Assembly: GCA_020635075.1 (NCBI GenBank)
Contig: JACKAM010000001.1
Coordinates: 1,550,001-1,614,000, forward strand
Length of the DNA: 64,000 bases
Source: Pseudobdellovibrionaceae bacterium
GTDB lineage: Bacteria; Bdellovibrionota; Bdellovibrionia; Bdellovibrionales; UBA1609
Direction: 5' to 3'
Below the pieces are notes generated by a model that saw nothing but the letters and a program-made list of their open reading frames with translations, searched no databases and was not told the DNA's origin. The stretch's first letter is position 1. Each line of letters starts with the position of its first letter. Below, piece by piece: positions 25,789 through 35,311 of this stretch. The position numbers and the translations under genes are program-made.

Positions 25789-28698
25789 CTAGAGGGATTT
25801 ACTCAGCTCCATTAGTCGCGGGTCGTTGGGAAGATACGTGAGTCCTAAAGCCAATGCCTGCCGGGCCTTTTCCTTGTCATTGCCTTTAAGGCGAGCCTGG
25901 ATTTCCAATTGATAGGCCTCGATAAAGGCTGGGTGATCCATGCGGATTTTTTGCGCAACCTGAATTGTTTCCTCAAGTCTGGCCTGTTTGAGAAGAATTT
26001 CCCCCAACATGATCCCGGCGGTGTAATAGCCCGAACCATAGCGATAGGTCAGGGCTTCTTCAAGTAATGGCCGGAGTGTTTCTTGATCCTTTTCCTTCAA
26101 TGCTGTTTTGACCGAGTTCAAGAGGTTCTGGTACTGGCGAGCCACATCCTCTTTGGTTTTTCGCGCCATGTGCCACTCCAGGAGAGTGGCTGAGTCCAAG
26201 CCAAGGTTTAACTCCTGGATCTCCTCTTTGAGTGAGGCAAACAAATGATTGTGAGCAGAGGTAAACTGCAGAGGGGGATGGCGCAAACTCTGTTCAACAA
26301 ACACTTTAAGGTCGATCCCAGGAATCAACTCCTTCAAGGCTTTCAGACGCCCACTCGCCGTTTGCACCAGTAATTTTTCAGAGGCACCATTGTGCTCCCT
26401 CTTGTAAAACTCGAAGGGGATATGATGCTCAAGCTTCACGTTGTCATCGGTATTGGCCACATCTTCAGAAGACAAAAAGGTCTGAACCTGCTCTTTGCCA
26501 CCATAGAAGTAAGTCAGGAACTCATAAATGGACGTTAGCCCCTCCGGCACCAAAAGCTCCTGCACCTTAGGTGACTGGTAAGTTTGTACCAGCTTCTGCC
26601 AGTCCACCTGAATGGGCTGCCGACTGCCCACCACCACGGAGTCAAAACCGTAAGCAAAGAGGTAAACATACTCAAAGGCTTCATCCATGGCTTTAAGGGC
26701 CATACGGTAGGAGTTCTCGGACAGCCCTTCGTTTTGGATCCACTGGCAAAAGACACCATGATCATTGAGTTTGCCGGCAGCCTCTTGGTAGTACTCACGG
26801 GAATAGAGGTTTCCGCCTCCGGACACCAATGGACTGATGGGATCGGAAGTGATGACGTCGTAGGTTTGATCGGTGTATTTGAGAAAGATCCGCCCGTCTT
26901 CAAGAACCACCCGGGTCCTGGGGTCCTGCAAGGGCTGGCCGTTGATGTGGTTGAAAAATCGGCTCCCCTCAACGACTCCCCTTTCCAATTCCAGAATGTC
27001 GACCTTCTCGACAGACTCATGGGACAGGACATGTCCAGCGGTGATTCCCGTCCCCAGGCCAACGACGGCTACCCTTTTGGGATTGGGGTGAAGAAGTAGT
27101 GGGATTTGCCCCAGCATCACCAAGTGTTTGCGATCACTGTGGCCAGCTCCGGCCACGGGTTTTCCTGAAACTCGAAGGCCCACTTTGCCCGTTCCGAATT
27201 CGTTGGCCACAACCGCAACACTGCCGTGAATGCCTTCCTGATAGTACAGAAGCTGGGATGGATTTTGCTCCCGCTGCTCTTCCACGGCTGACAGAACGCC
27301 TTCGGTGGTCATGGACAAATAAAGTCCCTGACTGGTGAGTAAGGGATCATGGGGAGGAACGACTAACAGACCTCCCAAGGTCAACACAGAAACGATCACT
27401 AGGTAATTGAGCTTTTCCACTTTTCCTATTCCAGGGATGAGCAGGAGCAAAAAACCCAAGGCCACCAACCATCCACAGAGAGCACTGATGGCGATGGTGC
27501 CGGATATCCCCAAGGCTGGAATCACTAAAAAGCCTGCGGCCAGACTACCGATCACTCCACCTACGGTATTGAAGGCATAAATTCGACCTGTGGCAACAGG
27601 CAGGGATTCTTGACTGCGCAACTCTTGATAAAGGTGAAGGGCATAGGGGAAAAAGGCGCCCATGAAAAAGGTCGAGGGAAAGATCACCAAACCCGATATC
27701 ACGAGTTGGGCCACAATGTATCCAGCTCCGGACTCCCCACCTGAGAGCAGCCAATACAAATGACCATACCAATAAGGAAGTTCATTATAAAAGGTAATGG
27801 TCACCAGAGCACACAAGCCAATCATGGCCTGTAAAAAAAAGATTTCCACCCGCCAGTTCTTCGACTGTTTCAACAAAGAGGCTCCGACCACGCTTCCCAG
27901 ACCCACACCTAACAAAAAGAGCACCAACATATTGGTGAAAGCATGAACGGTGGCTCCCAAAACATTGGCCAAGAGACGAAACCAGGCCAACTCCAACACA
28001 ATGGACAGACCACCAGAAACAAAAAACAGCAGCTCAAACAGCCGTGTGGCCCGGCTTGAAACTCCGATCACCGCGGTCTTGTTGGCTTGTTCGTGTGAGG
28101 CTGAAATCATTCCCCCGCCAAACTTCAGGAGCCAAAGACCTAGAGCAAAGTCGATGACCCCAATCATCAGGCAAGTCCTAAGCAAGCCAAGCCCCGGAAT
28201 CAAAACAAATCCAGCCAAGAAGGTCCCTGTCAAAGCTCCAATGGTGTTGATGCCATAAAGCCTACCGGCCACAGCACTGGAATCCCCTTGTTGTTGGGCC
28301 AGTGAACCAACGACTGCCGGCAGGGTCATCCCCATCAGCAAGACAGGAAGAATCATCATGACAAAAGTCACAGCAAAACGAAGAATCAAAAACAGTTGGG
28401 GATGTTCCACTCCCAATCCGTAGAGGCCGGCAAACAAGGGCGTGGTTGAGCGAAACAAAGGAATAGAAACAAAACCCAAGACCCCAATACCCAGCTGCAG
28501 AAGGGCATAGGTCTTCATCGGGTGGCGCAAACCCCAAGTGAGCTTGGGCAATATCCAACTCCCCAAGGCCAGTCCACACATAAATGCCGCCACCACCGTG
28601 GCACTGCTATAGAGAGAATTCCCCAATATATAGGACAACTCTTTGGACCAGGCGATTTCCAACACCAGACTGGTGGCCCCAGAGAGAAAAAACATCAC
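25789..28698 (-). CDS. Fused MFS-like/spermidine synthase-like membrane protein with helical tail
   Basis: 969 residues. The first 470 or so residues hold about 14 membrane helices in two similar halves, each opening with a related segment (FLSGATSLVLEIAWSKELS and FVSGGLSIVLELAWFRLLA). Residues about 475-760 are a spermidine synthase-like Rossmann domain: VAVVGLGTGITAGHVL, VDILELERGVVEG, DGRIFLKYTDQTYDVITSDP. The last 200 residues are helical and TPR-like. Such fusions are known in many bacteria, but real polyamine synthesis is doubtful because they often lack substrate residues. The start is uncertain; GTG 28698 and ATG 28695 both lack a clear ribosome-binding site. Confidence 0.85.
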   Translation of the reverse strand: MMFFLSGATSLVLEIAWSKELSYILGNSLYSSATVVAAFMCGLALGSWILPKLTWGLRHPMKTYALLQLGIGVLGFVSIPLFRSTTPLFAGLYGLGVEHPQLFLILRFAVTFVMMILPVLLMGMTLPAVVGSLAQQQGDSSAVAGRLYGINTIGALTGTFLAGFVLIPGLGLLRTCLMIGVIDFALGLWLLKFGGGMISASHEQANKTAVIGVSSRATRLFELLFFVSGGLSIVLELAWFRLLANVLGATVHAFTNMLVLFLLGVGLGSVVGASLLKQSKNWRVEIFFLQAMIGLCALVTITFYNELPYWYGHLYWLLSGGESGAGYIVAQLVISGLVIFPSTFFMGAFFPYALHLYQELRSQESLPVATGRIYAFNTVGGVIGSLAAGFLVIPALGISGTIAISALCGWLVALGFLLLLIPGIGKVEKLNYLVIVSVLTLGGLLVVPPHDPLLTSQGLYLSMTTEGVLSAVEEQREQNPSQLLYYQEGIHGSVAVVANEFGTGKVGLRVSGKPVAGAGHSDRKHLVMLGQIPLLLHPNPKRVAVVGLGTGITAGHVLSHESVEKVDILELERGVVEGSRFFNHINGQPLQDPRTRVVLEDGRIFLKYTDQTYDVITSDPISPLVSGGGNLYSREYYQEAAGKLNDHGVFCQWIQNEGLSENSYRMALKAMDEAFEYVYLFAYGFDSVVVGSRQPIQVDWQKLVQTYQSPKVQELLVPEGLTSIYEFLTYFYGGKEQVQTFLSSEDVANTDDNVKLEHHIPFEFYKREHNGASEKLLVQTASGRLKALKELIPGIDLKVFVEQSLRHPPLQFTSAHNHLFASLKEEIQELNLGLDSATLLEWHMARKTKEDVARQYQNLLNSVKTALKEKDQETLRPLLEEALTYRYGSGYYTAGIMLGEILLKQARLEETIQVAQKIRMDHPAFIEAYQLEIQARLKGNDKEKARQALALGLTYLPNDPRLMELSKSL

Positions 28699-28857
28699 AT
28701 AAAGCCAGCGGTGGGATTTCGTAGGGTCCTCCAGGTGAGATCTTAATTATGGAGGACAGGGGGCCCTACACTCAACCTGACCCGGCCTAACGTCTGAAAA
28801 CTGGCCCCTGGTTTTGTGGAGCAACAATAAAAGATGTCAGTTGTTTGCATCCAGCTA

Positions 28858-28892
28858 CAAAAAAAGGAAGACCCTTAGGACCTTCCTTTTTT
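28858..28892 (-). terminator. Rho-independent terminator
   Basis: AAAAAAGGAAG / CTTCCTTTTTT inverted repeat around a short CC-rich centre. On the minus strand eight T follow. It lies 25 nt after the stop of the papain-like protein gene. Confidence 0.75.
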
Positions 28893-28916
28893 CTTAACTC
28901 TCGATCAAAGAGTCGA

Positions 28917-30086
28917 TTACTTTACGTAGATTTGAGTCGCGTGATTGACCAGGTAGCGAACCCAATCATATTCGTGGAAAATAATCGGCTTGGTGTATGG
29001 AGCTTCCTCTCCCACACGGGAAGGGTCATAGTCGTACATAGGCCCCATGGGGTCTTCATAGAGTGAATCCCTCACGTAGAACATTCCCTTGGCATGGCAT
29101 CCCCCCTGGGCGCTGTATGAGTCCTCCAACCGACGACTCGTCTTGTCCCACTTCTCTGCCAGCTTCAGCAGCCGCTCTTTCTCTTTGGCGTCTTTAGCCC
29201 CAGCCGCTCTCTGACGGAGTTTGGTTGGCTGTTCGGACATGTAATCCCTCATGCCTTCCACAAAGCGACAGCCCTGGGAGTCCATCTGATCATTAAAACC
29301 AATAATGTTCACCGCATGCCAATAGCCATAGTGATTGTAAAGAACATGAACCGGAGCCTTGCGCTCAACAAGTACCTGCTTGATGCGATCGACGAGGTCA
29401 GTGGGGGCAATACCGACATTCCACTGGTTGGATTCAGGATCGGCAAACAACACTTCCCTCTCGAACTTGGGGAGTGCGATGTAGCCACTTTGGATTTTAT
29501 CCAGTTCACGGATCCAGTTATAGGGGGCCCCATACTCGGCATCCACACCTTCTGGTTGAGCCTGAACGTAATCACCCTTTTCGTCCGACTTGTACCAACC
29601 CTTGGTGAAACGGTAGACATCATTATGAACCGTTTGGCCGGTTTCGTTGAACACCAACATGGAGTCCGTTTTCCAGTTTTTGACTGGCAAGGTAGCCTCA
29701 TCAAGGCCAGCCATATTCATCATGTAACGTTCACTAAAATCCAAAGGTCCACCGGGAACACGGGACATGGCAGGATTCAGTCTGGCCATCCACCACTCAG
29801 CCATTCCGGTGAGGGACATGTAGAGACAACTGCCCGCATCCTCCTGATTAGGCGAAGGCATAACGTAAGGAACCAATTCGTCAAAGCCGCCCAGCTTTTT
29901 GACCCCCGCCATGGGCGCCATCACCGAAGTGACAACCGGATCCACACCTTCATCGGGTGAATTGGGAAACTTGGCACCCCAAACCAGATCGCTCCGACCT
30001 GGCGTTCCATTTTGGAAGTCGCCGCCTGCGGCCCAAACAGACAAGGTTGTAGTAGCTAAGAAAACAGTTAGCATCATCCGTAACAT
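28917..30086 (-). CDS. Secreted papain-like (C1-type) cysteine peptidase
   Basis: 389 residues from the ATG preceded by AGGGGGGAAT; the longer frame to 30167 lacks such a site. The signal peptide ends SVWA-AGG. A papain-type active site is visible: Gln and Cys in NQEDAGSCLYMS (about residue 85), as in the family pattern Gln-x4-Ser/Cys-Cys, and His in YWHAVNIIGFND (about residue 255). A helical insertion (AAGAKDAKEKERLLKLAEKW) follows the His. The family assignment rests on these motifs only. It is divergently oriented from the PhoD-like gene and shares the palindrome region with it. Confidence 0.7.
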   Translation of the reverse strand: MLRMMLTVFLATTTLSVWAAGGDFQNGTPGRSDLVWGAKFPNSPDEGVDPVVTSVMAPMAGVKKLGGFDELVPYVMPSPNQEDAGSCLYMSLTGMAEWWMARLNPAMSRVPGGPLDFSERYMMNMAGLDEATLPVKNWKTDSMLVFNETGQTVHNDVYRFTKGWYKSDEKGDYVQAQPEGVDAEYGAPYNWIRELDKIQSGYIALPKFEREVLFADPESNQWNVGIAPTDLVDRIKQVLVERKAPVHVLYNHYGYWHAVNIIGFNDQMDSQGCRFVEGMRDYMSEQPTKLRQRAAGAKDAKEKERLLKLAEKWDKTSRRLEDSYSAQGGCHAKGMFYVRDSLYEDPMGPMYDYDPSRVGEEAPYTKPIIFHEYDWVRYLVNHATQIYVK

Positions 30087-30250
30087 ATGATTCCCCCCTG
30101 TAAAACTTGCCCGGACAGTAGGGGTTTTCGCATTGCGACCGCAACGGCTTTTACAAGGATTCTTCACATTTGCCTAAGAACCCCGACATTTCAGAGCCAG
30201 ATCTCCCGCATGAGGTCACTCTCCACGAAAATATGTCGCGCAGCGCCCCA

Positions 30251-30354
30251 AAAAGGTTCCAGGTCCTCAAGTGATATGCGTAGTTCCAATATCGACCTCC
30301 CTTGGGAGGCCGATATTGGAACTACGCATATCACTTGAGGACCTGGAACCTTTT
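30251..30354. repeat. Long perfect palindrome, family B
   Basis: Perfect 44-bp inverted repeat: AAAAGGTTCCAGGTCCTCAA, then GTGATATGCGTAGTTCC and AATATCG, with centre ACCTCCCTTGGGAGGC that also folds. It lies between the divergent papain-like and PhoD-like genes and ends 13 nt before the ATG at 30368, leaving only the ribosome-binding site between. If transcribed it would make a huge stem in the leader of the PhoD-like mRNA. It shares its outer 16 bases with the palindrome at 17698-17811. Confidence 0.85.
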
Positions 30355-30367
30355 GTAGGGGGACAAT

Positions 30368-31396
30368 ATGTTTCGGGGTACATTCGCACTTTTGCTTTTG
30401 GTTTTGGGCCTGCAGGCTGCAGCAAGTAGCACTGTTCGCATCGATGATCCGGTTCAACATTTCGTCTTTGCCTCCTGCAACCGCCAGCACAACCCACAGC
30501 CCCTGTGGAAAGACATTATCGCCCAACGACCCCAATTTTTTCTTTGGGGGGGAGACAATGTCTACATTAACTCCAGCGATCCAGATGTCATGAAGAAGGA
30601 ATATCTGGTTCTCCTCGACAATCCCGACTACCAGGATCTGCGCCGACAGACTCCCATCATTGGCACTTGGGACGACCACGACTACGGAGAAGACAACGGC
30701 GGCATTGGATTTCTCATCAAAGATTTTTCCCAATCTCAATTTCTCGACTTTATCGGTGAGCCGGCAATCTCGCCAAGACGAAGCCAAAAGGGAATCTACA
30801 CGGCCTACACCATGGGTCCTCCGGATCAACTGGTAAAAGTCATCCTGCTGGACACCCGCTTTCATAAGACCAGTAGTTTTGCCACTGATGCTGACATTTT
30901 GGGTGAAGAACAGTGGCAGTGGCTGGAAGAACAGCTAGCTGGCTCAAAGGCAAAGGTTCATTTTTTGGTTTCCAGCTTTTCGGTGCTTTCTCCCCGTCTG
31001 GTCGGTGGAGAACAATGGATTGACTGGGGTAAGGCAAATGCCCGCCTAGAGGAACTGATTGAAACCTACCAACCCTCGGGACTGGTGATTTTAACCGGTG
31101 ATCGCCATTTTGCAGGCATGCTCAAGAAGCAACTCCCCAATGGCATCACCTATTATGAACTCATGGCCAGCGGCCTTACTCACGTGGCTAAACCCATCTT
31201 AAGACCGCTTTTACGCAAAATCTATGGCAAGAACAATGTGGTCTTCGAACGAAACTTTGGCGTCATTCGACTTGATTGGAACAGCGGCGCCCTCGCCATG
31301 AGCTTTGAGGTCCACACGGACAAATCCCCGGGCAGCCCCCCTTGGGTGCGCAACTTTCAAATGGATTCCTCCGGAATCTGGAAGCTGAGCCAATAG
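30368..31396 (+). CDS. PhoD-like secreted phosphatase/phosphodiesterase
   Basis: 342 residues with ribosome-binding site AGGGGGACA. The signal peptide ends AAAS-STV. The metal-binding motifs of the alkaline phosphatase D family are in order: FASCNRQ, FFLWGGDNVY, TWDDHDYGEDN, LLDTRFHKTSS, and LTGDRHFAGM near residue 240. It probably hydrolyses phosphate mono- or diesters in the periplasm or outside the cell. The strong palindrome in its 5' region could limit or regulate expression. It is convergent with the endonuclease I gene, with 3 bp between stops. Confidence 0.88.
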   Translation: MFRGTFALLLLVLGLQAAASSTVRIDDPVQHFVFASCNRQHNPQPLWKDIIAQRPQFFLWGGDNVYINSSDPDVMKKEYLVLLDNPDYQDLRRQTPIIGTWDDHDYGEDNGGIGFLIKDFSQSQFLDFIGEPAISPRRSQKGIYTAYTMGPPDQLVKVILLDTRFHKTSSFATDADILGEEQWQWLEEQLAGSKAKVHFLVSSFSVLSPRLVGGEQWIDWGKANARLEELIETYQPSGLVILTGDRHFAGMLKKQLPNGITYYELMASGLTHVAKPILRPLLRKIYGKNNVVFERNFGVIRLDWNSGALAMSFEVHTDKSPGSPPWVRNFQMDSSGIWKLSQ

Positions 31397-31399
31397 GTC

Positions 31400-32281
31400 T
31401 TAAAAATCTTTGATTTGATTGACGAGACTTGGGTGATCAACAAAAGGGTTGCGTGTTTTTTGAAATTCAAAAACCTCGTTGTTACGCCAGATTTCCCATT
31501 GATCCACTGGATCTTCCTCGTGCCAAAGACGGAGAAATTCCTCCTGAGTGGCATCGATCGCAATATCGTAGCGAACGGAAAAGTAAAACAGAGCCCGAGC
31601 CACGTTTCCCTTGTTTTCAGCAGGGGGTTCGAAATAAATGGCTCCACCCTTGGTCAAATATCCTCGGTTGACCCCTTTGCATGGGGGTTTATAGGGAATC
31701 CTCACTTCGCCAAAAGGATGATTGCTTCTATTTGTATTCACCCAGGAGAGCACCGGGCGAAGAATATGAAGGTCAGACTTTTGCAGTTCGAGCGATTCGC
31801 GCTGATTAAACCTGGATTGTGGCCAAAGATGTTCGGTATTGGTGATGCCCGCATCGGGAATTCGCCCTGGACCCGGCCCGTTTCCCTTGGGAAAATCGCT
31901 TTGTTTGAGATCAACTCCACAATAAAAGGTCTTCACTTGATAGCCACCTTTTGGTTTGTCTTCCAGATGAAGTTCCCCATACATGAACTTTCGAGCCGCA
32001 TAGTAGGAAAATAGGGTGTGTTGGTAGCATTGCCCCTTTATTGGGCAGCTCGTGTGAATTTCATCATAATGATTGGGCACGGCCAGATGCACAGCTCGCA
32101 GGACATCCCGTAAAATCTTCTTTAAACTCTCATCCTGAAGTCGGTCTTCGCTCAGTGCTGAATACAGCTCCTCACCGTAGTAGTATTGGATGGGCTCAGG
32201 GGGAAGGGCAGCCAGGGCTTTTACAGCAATAAAAGTCCAAAGCAGAAAGCCAACTCGGGCTATGTGGCGGGCCAGTGGCAA
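31400..32281 (-). CDS. Secreted endonuclease I family nuclease
   Basis: About 293 residues from a TTG preceded by AAGGAAGG; a longer TTG start at 32341 is possible. A signal peptide follows the chosen start (HIARVGFLLWTFIAVKALA). The endonuclease I core is clear: CPIKGQCYQHTLFSYYAARK, FYCGVDL, and the active-site segment NTEHLWPQSRFN with catalytic His, then KSDLHILRPVLSWVNTNRSN. The family (E. coli EndA, Vibrio Dns) degrades double-stranded DNA in the periplasm or medium. Cysteines in the first half suggest disulfides. In a predator or scavenger this would help digest foreign DNA, by inference. Confidence 0.87.
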   Translation of the reverse strand: MPLARHIARVGFLLWTFIAVKALAALPPEPIQYYYGEELYSALSEDRLQDESLKKILRDVLRAVHLAVPNHYDEIHTSCPIKGQCYQHTLFSYYAARKFMYGELHLEDKPKGGYQVKTFYCGVDLKQSDFPKGNGPGPGRIPDAGITNTEHLWPQSRFNQRESLELQKSDLHILRPVLSWVNTNRSNHPFGEVRIPYKPPCKGVNRGYLTKGGAIYFEPPAENKGNVARALFYFSVRYDIAIDATQEEFLRLWHEEDPVDQWEIWRNNEVFEFQKTRNPFVDHPSLVNQIKDF

Positions 32282-32504
32282 GAAACCTTCCTTAGTTGCT
32301 TGTGGGCCTGACCGGTGAAAAGCTCCTTCTTCACCTAACAAAAAGTCTAGTCAGAGTTTGGGAAAATGAAAACCGAAAAATTCTCCCTTCTGCGGCAATA
32401 TCCAAAAATGGCCAAAGGTCCAGGGCGGCGGTTTGGACAAGGATGAGCTTGCTCAAACGGTTCTATTTCTAAAAGGCACATTCCTGCGCTACAATCACTT
32501 CCAT

Positions 32505-33650
32505 ATGTCTTTTGAGCTCCAACTATTTGTTCTACTCAGCCTGCTTTTGCTGTTACCCAAGATTCTCTTGCGCTTTCGAATTCCAACGGCCATCACCGCC
32601 ATGGTGTTAGGGGTTTTGGTCGGTGTGGTCTCGGGAGCCTTTGAGGGCGACTCCACGGTCAACCTATTGGCCACCTTGGGGATCACCTCACTGTTCCTCT
32701 TTGCTGGTCTCGAAGTGGATGTGGATGAATTGCGCAAGGATGCGGGCTTTCTCTCAAAGCATTTGGTCACCACCGTCGTCATCCTAGTTGTCTGTGCTGT
32801 TGTGCTGGGGTTTCTGTTCAATCTGAGCACCAGAGTCTCCCTGCTACTTTCCCTGGGGCTTCTTACGCCTTCGACAGGGTTTATTCTCGATTCCCTTCCT
32901 GGATTTCACTACACGCCCAATCAGGAAAAATGGATCAGGTCCAAGGCCATATCCAACGAGATCGTGGCTCTAATCATTATGTTTTTGATCCTCCAGTCTA
33001 CTTCGACCTGGGGACTGATCATTTCCACTACTATTATCGTACTCATTATATTCATTCTCCCCATGTTGTTTCAGTTTTTCTTTGCCCGAGTTGCCCCCTT
33101 TGCCCCGGACTCGGAAGTGGCTTTTCTCATCCTCATTGCCCTTCTCTGTGGAGTGATCACCCGTAAGATTGGTGCCTATTACCTGGTCGGCGCCTTTATT
33201 GTGGGAATTACCGCAGGAAGATTCGAGCACTTCCTGAGCCGCGACAAATCCAAGGACATCATGTATGTTCTTAAACTCTTCTTTTCCTTTTTTATTCCCT
33301 TTTACTTCTTCAAGGCTGGCATGGCGGTGGATCTGAAGGGGATTTCACTTAAGGGAATCCTTGCCGGATCTACATTCCTACTGTTCTTTATTCCTTTGCG
33401 GGTGGTGATGGTGGGGCTCTCCCTACGGTTTTTTCAACGGGACTCGTGGAAAGACCGCATTGAGATTTCCATGTCTCTCCTTCCCACATTGGTATTTGGA
33501 TTGGTCATTGCCAGCATTTTGCGCACCCTTAAGGCACCACCTTACATTATTACCGGGCTCATTCTTTACACCTTGGTTTCAAGCATTTTGCCAGCCTTCT
33601 TTCTGCGCAAAGCACCGCCCGTTGAGTACGGCCCAAAGGTCAAGGTCTAA
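32505..33650 (+). CDS. CPA2-type cation:proton antiporter (Kef-like)
   Basis: About 381 residues with 11-12 membrane helices. Family features include FRIPTAITAMVLGVLVG in the first helices, LGITSLFLFAGLEVDVDELRK (the conserved Leu-Phe-x-Ala-Gly-Leu-Glu segment), LTPSTGFILDSLPG, and LVGAFIVGITAGRFE. It exchanges Na+ or K+ for protons across the inner membrane. No C-terminal TrkA-N domain is present, so it is a short form. The ATG at 32505 begins right at helix 1; an upstream TTG at 32433 would add 24 residues, and neither has a strong ribosome-binding site. Confidence 0.85.
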   Translation: MSFELQLFVLLSLLLLLPKILLRFRIPTAITAMVLGVLVGVVSGAFEGDSTVNLLATLGITSLFLFAGLEVDVDELRKDAGFLSKHLVTTVVILVVCAVVLGFLFNLSTRVSLLLSLGLLTPSTGFILDSLPGFHYTPNQEKWIRSKAISNEIVALIIMFLILQSTSTWGLIISTTIIVLIIFILPMLFQFFFARVAPFAPDSEVAFLILIALLCGVITRKIGAYYLVGAFIVGITAGRFEHFLSRDKSKDIMYVLKLFFSFFIPFYFFKAGMAVDLKGISLKGILAGSTFLLFFIPLRVVMVGLSLRFFQRDSWKDRIEISMSLLPTLVFGLVIASILRTLKAPPYIITGLILYTLVSSILPAFFLRKAPPVEYGPKVKV

Positions 33651-33720
33651 ATCCTGCAACTCTGATCTGTAGATGGGAGCGAATATCAGCATCAAACTTA
33701 AAAGTGCCTGATGTCGGTTA

Positions 33721-34260
33721 CTAGATTGCCCGACAGGCTAAATAGGCACGGGTAAGGGCTTCTTCCAGAGTGCCCCCAAAGAGCCGGTGTTCAATCAAGG
33801 TACGAATCTTGAGAGCGGCATTGAAGCAAGAGTACTCCTCCCACTGCCCCTTTCCTTTAAGAGATTTTATGTCCTTGCACATTTCGCAGGGAATCTCCGG
33901 ATCAATCGCTGAACGTTCCAAATAGTCCGTCTGAATACAGACACGCCGAGGGAAGGCCTCGTGATCGAGGCAGACCATTTCAGCCAAATCCCGATCCAAC
34001 ACCCGAGACCCCAAGCGCAACCGCTGACACTGATAATTCGCCGCCGAGCCACAAATGTTCGCCTTTTGTGAATCTGATAGATCGGAGAGGGCGTCCAAGG
34101 TCTCAGCATCATAAACTCGCTGAGGACTTTCGATAGTCCCCTGCCACCGGCCACAGTTCTGAAAAAGGCCCATCAACACTGCCAAAGCCGCTGCCACTAA
34201 GAGTGACAGGCGCCAACGGGCACCCCTACGTGACGTCGATATATCTGACTCCCAAATCAT
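33721..34260 (-). CDS. Membrane-anchored or lipid-anchored Cys-rich protein
   Basis: 179 residues. A basic N-terminus precedes one hydrophobic segment (LSLLVAAALAVLMGLF) ending QNCGRWQG, an Asn-Cys-Gly junction that looks like a non-canonical lipobox and resembles the FNSCGG junction of the protein at 54512-55768. The outside part has ten or so cysteines, including CEMCKDI, which suggests disulfides or metal binding. No family was recognised. It stands alone between the antiporter and CBS genes. Confidence 0.7.
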   Translation of the reverse strand: MIWESDISTSRRGARWRLSLLVAAALAVLMGLFQNCGRWQGTIESPQRVYDAETLDALSDLSDSQKANICGSAANYQCQRLRLGSRVLDRDLAEMVCLDHEAFPRRVCIQTDYLERSAIDPEIPCEMCKDIKSLKGKGQWEEYSCFNAALKIRTLIEHRLFGGTLEEALTRAYLACRAI

Positions 34261-34362
34261 AGGACCCTTTTACCATAGTCTGGTTCCCCACACAAAGTGT
34301 TGGAGTGTGACTTCACTTCATCCTAAACTGAAGACCAAACACAACCTGGCAGGAGTGCTCCG

Positions 34363-34779
34363 ATGAAAACAGCTGTCGATGAAATCATGGCGACATCAAT
34401 TATTTCAGTTCGTCCCGATGCCACCATTCGCGATGTGGCAACAATGATGGCCGAGGCTAAAGTCGGTGCCACGGCTGTTATGGAAAATGGCGAACTCCAG
34501 GGGATGTTCTCCGAGAGGGACCTACTCAATCGGGTGGTCGCCAAGAAAGTGGATGTGGATGTCACGCCAGTAAAAGAAGTGATGACCTCTCCGGTGATCA
34601 CCATTGATACGGGAACCACAGCTAACGACGCTCTCTATATTATGACCGTAAAGCATATTCGCCACTTACCAGTGGTCGACAAGACTCAAAAACCGATTGG
34701 CATGTTGGGAATTCGCGATCTGTTGGAATGTGTGCTGAACGAAACCATTGATGAGTTCATCACCAAGAAGGTCGACTAA
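34363..34779 (+). CDS. Two-CBS-domain protein
   Basis: 138 residues with ribosome-binding site AGGAG. It consists of a single Bateman module: CBS1 at about residues 8-60 (IISVRPDATIRDVATMMAEA, VGATAVMENGELQGMFSERD) and CBS2 at about 72-125 (MTSPVITIDTGTTANDALYI, HIRHLPVVDKTQKPIGMLGI). Such stand-alone cytoplasmic proteins bind adenine nucleotides and regulate partners. The target is unknown. Its 3' end overlaps the convergent gene at 34776 by 4 bp. Confidence 0.9.
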   Translation: MKTAVDEIMATSIISVRPDATIRDVATMMAEAKVGATAVMENGELQGMFSERDLLNRVVAKKVDVDVTPVKEVMTSPVITIDTGTTANDALYIMTVKHIRHLPVVDKTQKPIGMLGIRDLLECVLNETIDEFITKKVD

Positions 34780-35201
34780 TTGTCGATCGGGCCCCAGTTG
34801 CCGTCACACTCCAGGTTGCCCCGCAAGATGGGGCCAGCAATATTGAGTTCATGGACATAAACTGTGCGGTGCCCTGACTCTTCGTCCTCGGTCAGCAAAA
34901 TATCATAGCCGTGGTCCCAACTCTGGGGTCGATAGCAATCCATGAGCACCACCTTGTTACGAAATCTCCCACCTTCTTCCTCGATGGGAAAACACTCGTA
35001 CTCTGCCAGCTTTTCACTGCCAACAAAGCTCATATCAAAAAGATGACTCAGTACTTTACCGGAATTTTCCCAACTCAAGGACACAGCTAGACCTTCGTCG
35101 CGCACGAGAGGAGGAAGACAATCCACTGCCCACTTGTCACCTCCCTGGCTGACCGAAAACAAGAAGCTGGTGAGCAAGGCAAAGGCCTTAAAAAAGTACA
35201 T
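34776..35201 (-). CDS. Small secreted protein
   Basis: 141 residues with ribosome-binding site AAGGGGGC. The signal peptide ends FLFSVSQGG. The mature part is beta-rich with four cysteines (CLPP, CFPI, CYRP, CDGN), probably two disulfides. No family was recognised. Its stop overlaps the convergent CBS gene by 4 bp. A strong terminator separates it from the upstream cytochrome-like gene. Confidence 0.65.
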   Translation of the reverse strand: MYFFKAFALLTSFLFSVSQGGDKWAVDCLPPLVRDEGLAVSLSWENSGKVLSHLFDMSFVGSEKLAEYECFPIEEEGGRFRNKVVLMDCYRPQSWDHGYDILLTEDEESGHRTVYVHELNIAGPILRGNLECDGNWGPIDN

Positions 35202-35227
35202 GAAGCCCCCTTGCCCATATTAAAGCA

Positions 35228-35253
35228 AAACAGAGGCCAATTGGCCTCTGTTT
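35228..35253 (-). terminator. Palindromic terminator
   Basis: Perfect palindrome AAACAGAGGCC / GGCCTCTGTTT with a short AATT centre, lying between the gene ending at 35312 and the start of the gene at 35201. The minus-strand continuation is TTTTGCTTTAA, a moderate T-tract. It probably ends the upstream lipoprotein transcript. Confidence 0.65.
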
Positions 35254-35311
35254 AAATGTTCTTTCAACAAATTCTTGGGACTATTTGAGTCGTTCGAAGA
35301 GAAGGATCACC

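Noticed and set aside
30191..30865. 224-codon minus-strand frame opposite the PhoD-like gene
   Set aside because: It runs through the palindrome and antisense to a clear enzyme gene, with no signal or family of its own.
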